From Dehalococcoidia bacterium (GTDB lineage: Bacteria > Chloroflexota > Dehalococcoidia > UBA2979), in contig JABIST010000116.1 in assembly GCA_018700215.1 (NCBI GenBank), positions 1 through 7,068 on the forward strand: a DNA stretch of 7,068 nt, given 5' to 3'. A program made the position numbers and the translations under genes. The notes under the pieces are model-generated. The model was not told the origin of the DNA and did not search any database. It was given only the letters and a program-made list of their open reading frames with translations. Position 1 is the first letter of the stretch. Every line of letters begins with the position of its first letter. Below are positions 5,833 through 7,068 of this stretch, in pieces.

Positions 5833-6615
5833 ATGCCAAGTGTCAGCGTGAACGGAATGGACCTGTTCTACGACGAACAGAACCCGAACGACCAGGAAGA
5901 CACCGTGGTGTTCTTGCACGGGGCGGGCGGCAATCACATGTCGTGGTGGCAGCAGGTGCCGACGTTCCGTGAACGGTACCGCTGCATCTCGGTAGACCAG
6001 CGGGGCTTCGGACGCTCGCTGGACCCGAGCGGCGAGGGGGTGACGCGCTTCACCGATGACCTTGAGGCGCTGCTGGACGAGCTGGGGATCGAACGTGCCG
6101 CGCTGGTGGCGCAATCGATGGGTGGACGATCGGCACTGGGATTCGCAGTGCGGAGCCCAGAGCGGGTGCGCGCGCTGGTGATGGCGGACACCTGGGGCTT
6201 CTTCAATTGGCCGGAGTTGCAGGCGCGTGCCGCGGAGCTGCGTGAGGCGCAGAGCGACGCGAATGCGCCACTGACGGACCGAGCACTGGGCCCGGACTTT
6301 CAGGCGAACAATCCGGCGGGGACGTTCCTGTACCGGCAGATCTTCGATCTGAACCCGCCGCGGGCGCAGCAGCCGCTGACCGAGGGAGCGCCATCGAAGG
6401 CCGACGTGGAGGGGCTAGCGGTGCCCTCGATGTTCCTGGTCGGCAGCGAAGATGCGCTGACGCCGCCGGAGATCTTGCGCGCGGTGCACGAAATTGTTCC
6501 GGGCTCGAAGTTCGTGGAGGTACCCGGTTGCGGCCACTCCGTCTATTTTGAGCAGCCAGATACCTTCAACGAAATTGTGGGCGGATTCCTGGCGGACCAG
6601 TTCGGAGCGGCTTAA
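5833..6615 (+). CDS. Alpha/beta-fold hydrolase
   Basis: This 260-residue serine hydrolase would cleave an ester, lactone, thioester or similar bond in the cytosol. The catalytic triad is readable: Ser95 in the nucleophile elbow VAQSMGGRS (92-100), Asp207 in LVGSEDALTPP (202-212), and His235 in PGCGHSVYFE (231-240). VVFLHGAGGNHMSWW (25-39) supplies the oxyanion-hole HG motif, and SVDQRGFGRSLDP (53-65) is the usual strand-4 turn. Residues about 125-190 form a short variable cap. The overall pattern is close to 3-oxoadipate enol-lactonase-like and related hydrolases, but this superfamily cannot be assigned a substrate from motifs. AAGGAG (5820-5825), 7 bases before the ATG, is one of the strongest binding sites in the window. 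Its TAA overlaps the ATG of the HAD gene by one base, which implies coupled translation. Confidence 0.92.
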   Translation: MPSVSVNGMDLFYDEQNPNDQEDTVVFLHGAGGNHMSWWQQVPTFRERYRCISVDQRGFGRSLDPSGEGVTRFTDDLEALLDELGIERAALVAQSMGGRSALGFAVRSPERVRALVMADTWGFFNWPELQARAAELREAQSDANAPLTDRALGPDFQANNPAGTFLYRQIFDLNPPRAQQPLTEGAPSKADVEGLAVPSMFLVGSEDALTPPEILRAVHEIVPGSKFVEVPGCGHSVYFEQPDTFNEIVGGFLADQFGAA

Positions 6616-7028
6616 TGCGGGCATTGAACGTCTTCTTTGACGTGGACAACACGTTAATCATGTGGGACGGCAAGCTGCGGAACCACGCGCACGAGGTCTT
6701 CCAGAAGTTGCTTGAGGACGGCCACACGATCTTCGTCTGGTCCGGTGTGGGCATCCGCAAGTGGGACATGCGCCGCCACAAGCTGGACGAGTATGTGACG
6801 GACTACTTCCTGAAGCCGCTGGAAGATCACCACGAGCGACTGAAGACGTACGACGTGCACACGTTTCCGGACTTCGTGATCGACGACCACAAGACGGTGG
6901 TAGACGCGTTCGGCGGCTATCACATCCCGGACATGGCCGGTCCGGACGACCACGAGTTGCTTGAGGTACTGGCGAAGATCACCGAGATGGCGCTGAGCGA
7001 TACGCCAAATCTCCAGGTACTGGACTAG
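6615..7028 (+). CDS. Minimal HAD-family phosphatase-like protein
   Basis: This 137-residue protein has the four HAD motifs in compact form. Motif I is FFDVDNTL (7-14) with nucleophile Asp9 and acid/base Asp11; motif II is VWSG with Ser43; motif III is probably Lys67 in FLKPLEDH; motif IV is VIDDHK with Asp90 and Asp91 for magnesium. It is much shorter than typical HAD phosphatases (200 residues or more) and has no room for a C1 or C2 cap, so the active site should be open and could accept a bulky or macromolecular substrate. That is family knowledge applied by inference. A phosphatase is the default call, and the substrate is unknown. The start overlaps the hydrolase stop as TAATG, with GGAGCGG (6604-6610) as a plausible binding site. 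The gene ends inside a small palindromic hairpin at 7024-7041. Confidence 0.87.
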   Translation: MRALNVFFDVDNTLIMWDGKLRNHAHEVFQKLLEDGHTIFVWSGVGIRKWDMRRHKLDEYVTDYFLKPLEDHHERLKTYDVHTFPDFVIDDHKTVVDAFGGYHIPDMAGPDDHELLEVLAKITEMALSDTPNLQVLD

Positions 7029-7041
7029 CTGAGCAGCTAGT
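7024..7041 (+). terminator. Stem-loop at the end of the HAD gene, weak terminator candidate
   Basis: ACTAGCT (7024-7030) pairs perfectly with AGCTAGT (7035-7041) around a GAGC loop. The TAG stop lies inside the left arm. The stem is only 7 bp and fairly AT-rich, and no T-run follows, so it may be a 3'-end structure rather than an efficient intrinsic terminator. The remaining 27 bases to the window edge show no gene that I can support. Confidence 0.35.
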
Positions 7042-7068
7042 TGTGCGAGGGGCCGGTGCCGCGCGCGC

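Noticed and set aside
1..7068. Search for CRISPR repeats, tRNA or rRNA genes, transposase genes, terminal repeats, defence or secretion genes
   Set aside because: No regularly spaced repeats, RNA-gene signatures or mobile-element proteins were seen; all long frames with family motifs are metabolic or general enzymes.

Overview
The window is a dense, high-GC (about mid-60s percent by eye) bacterial chromosomal segment with eight complete protein genes and the tail of a ninth. Most gaps are under 80 bp; the largest is a divergent promoter region of 156 bp. I see no tRNA, rRNA, CRISPR array, insertion sequence, phage gene or plasmid function. The mix of a family III CoA-transferase, a crotonase, DinB-like and CinA-like proteins, a DipZ-type thioredoxin and small hydrolases, with G-rich codon choice, would fit a soil or aquatic Chloroflexota lineage (Dehalococcoidia-like) or an actinobacterium. 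That placement is a guess from gene style, not from a marker gene.

Left part. Positions 1-108 hold the last 35 codons of an unidentified plus-strand gene. It runs convergently into a minus-strand fold-type I PLP aminotransferase (145-1377), with a perfect 7-bp hairpin (110-126) between the two stop codons. The 1378-1533 region then separates the aminotransferase from everything to its right. It carries two plausible back-to-back sigma-70-like promoters. The minus-strand one lies so close to the aminotransferase ATG that its transcript would be almost leaderless.

Right part. Seven plus-strand genes follow in series: CaiB/BaiF CoA-transferase (1534-2808), crotonase-fold protein (2882-3649), DinB-like putative metal-dependent protein (3654-4196), stand-alone CinA C-terminal domain protein (4216-4713), soluble thioredoxin/DipZ-like protein (4782-5783), alpha/beta hydrolase (5833-6615) and a minimal HAD phosphatase (6615-7028). 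Gaps are 73, 4, 19, 68 and 49 bp, and the last pair overlaps by one base (TAATG). Every gene has a recognisable purine-rich ribosome binding site, the weakest being the crotonase's. No clear internal promoter is visible, so one long operon, or two joined ones, is plausible.

How they may work together. The CoA-transferase and crotonase-fold protein suggest activation and transformation of a carboxylic acid as its CoA ester. The alpha/beta hydrolase could act on a downstream ester, thioester or lactone. The DinB-like protein and thioredoxin could belong to thiol chemistry or be unrelated housekeeping genes. No acyl-CoA dehydrogenase, thiolase, regulator or transporter is present, so the substrate cannot be named. 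The most notable points are a crotonase lacking both usual hydratase glutamates, a CinA-type protein whose conserved loops are rewritten, and a DipZ-type thioredoxin without membrane part or export signal. I did not find a clear novel system.
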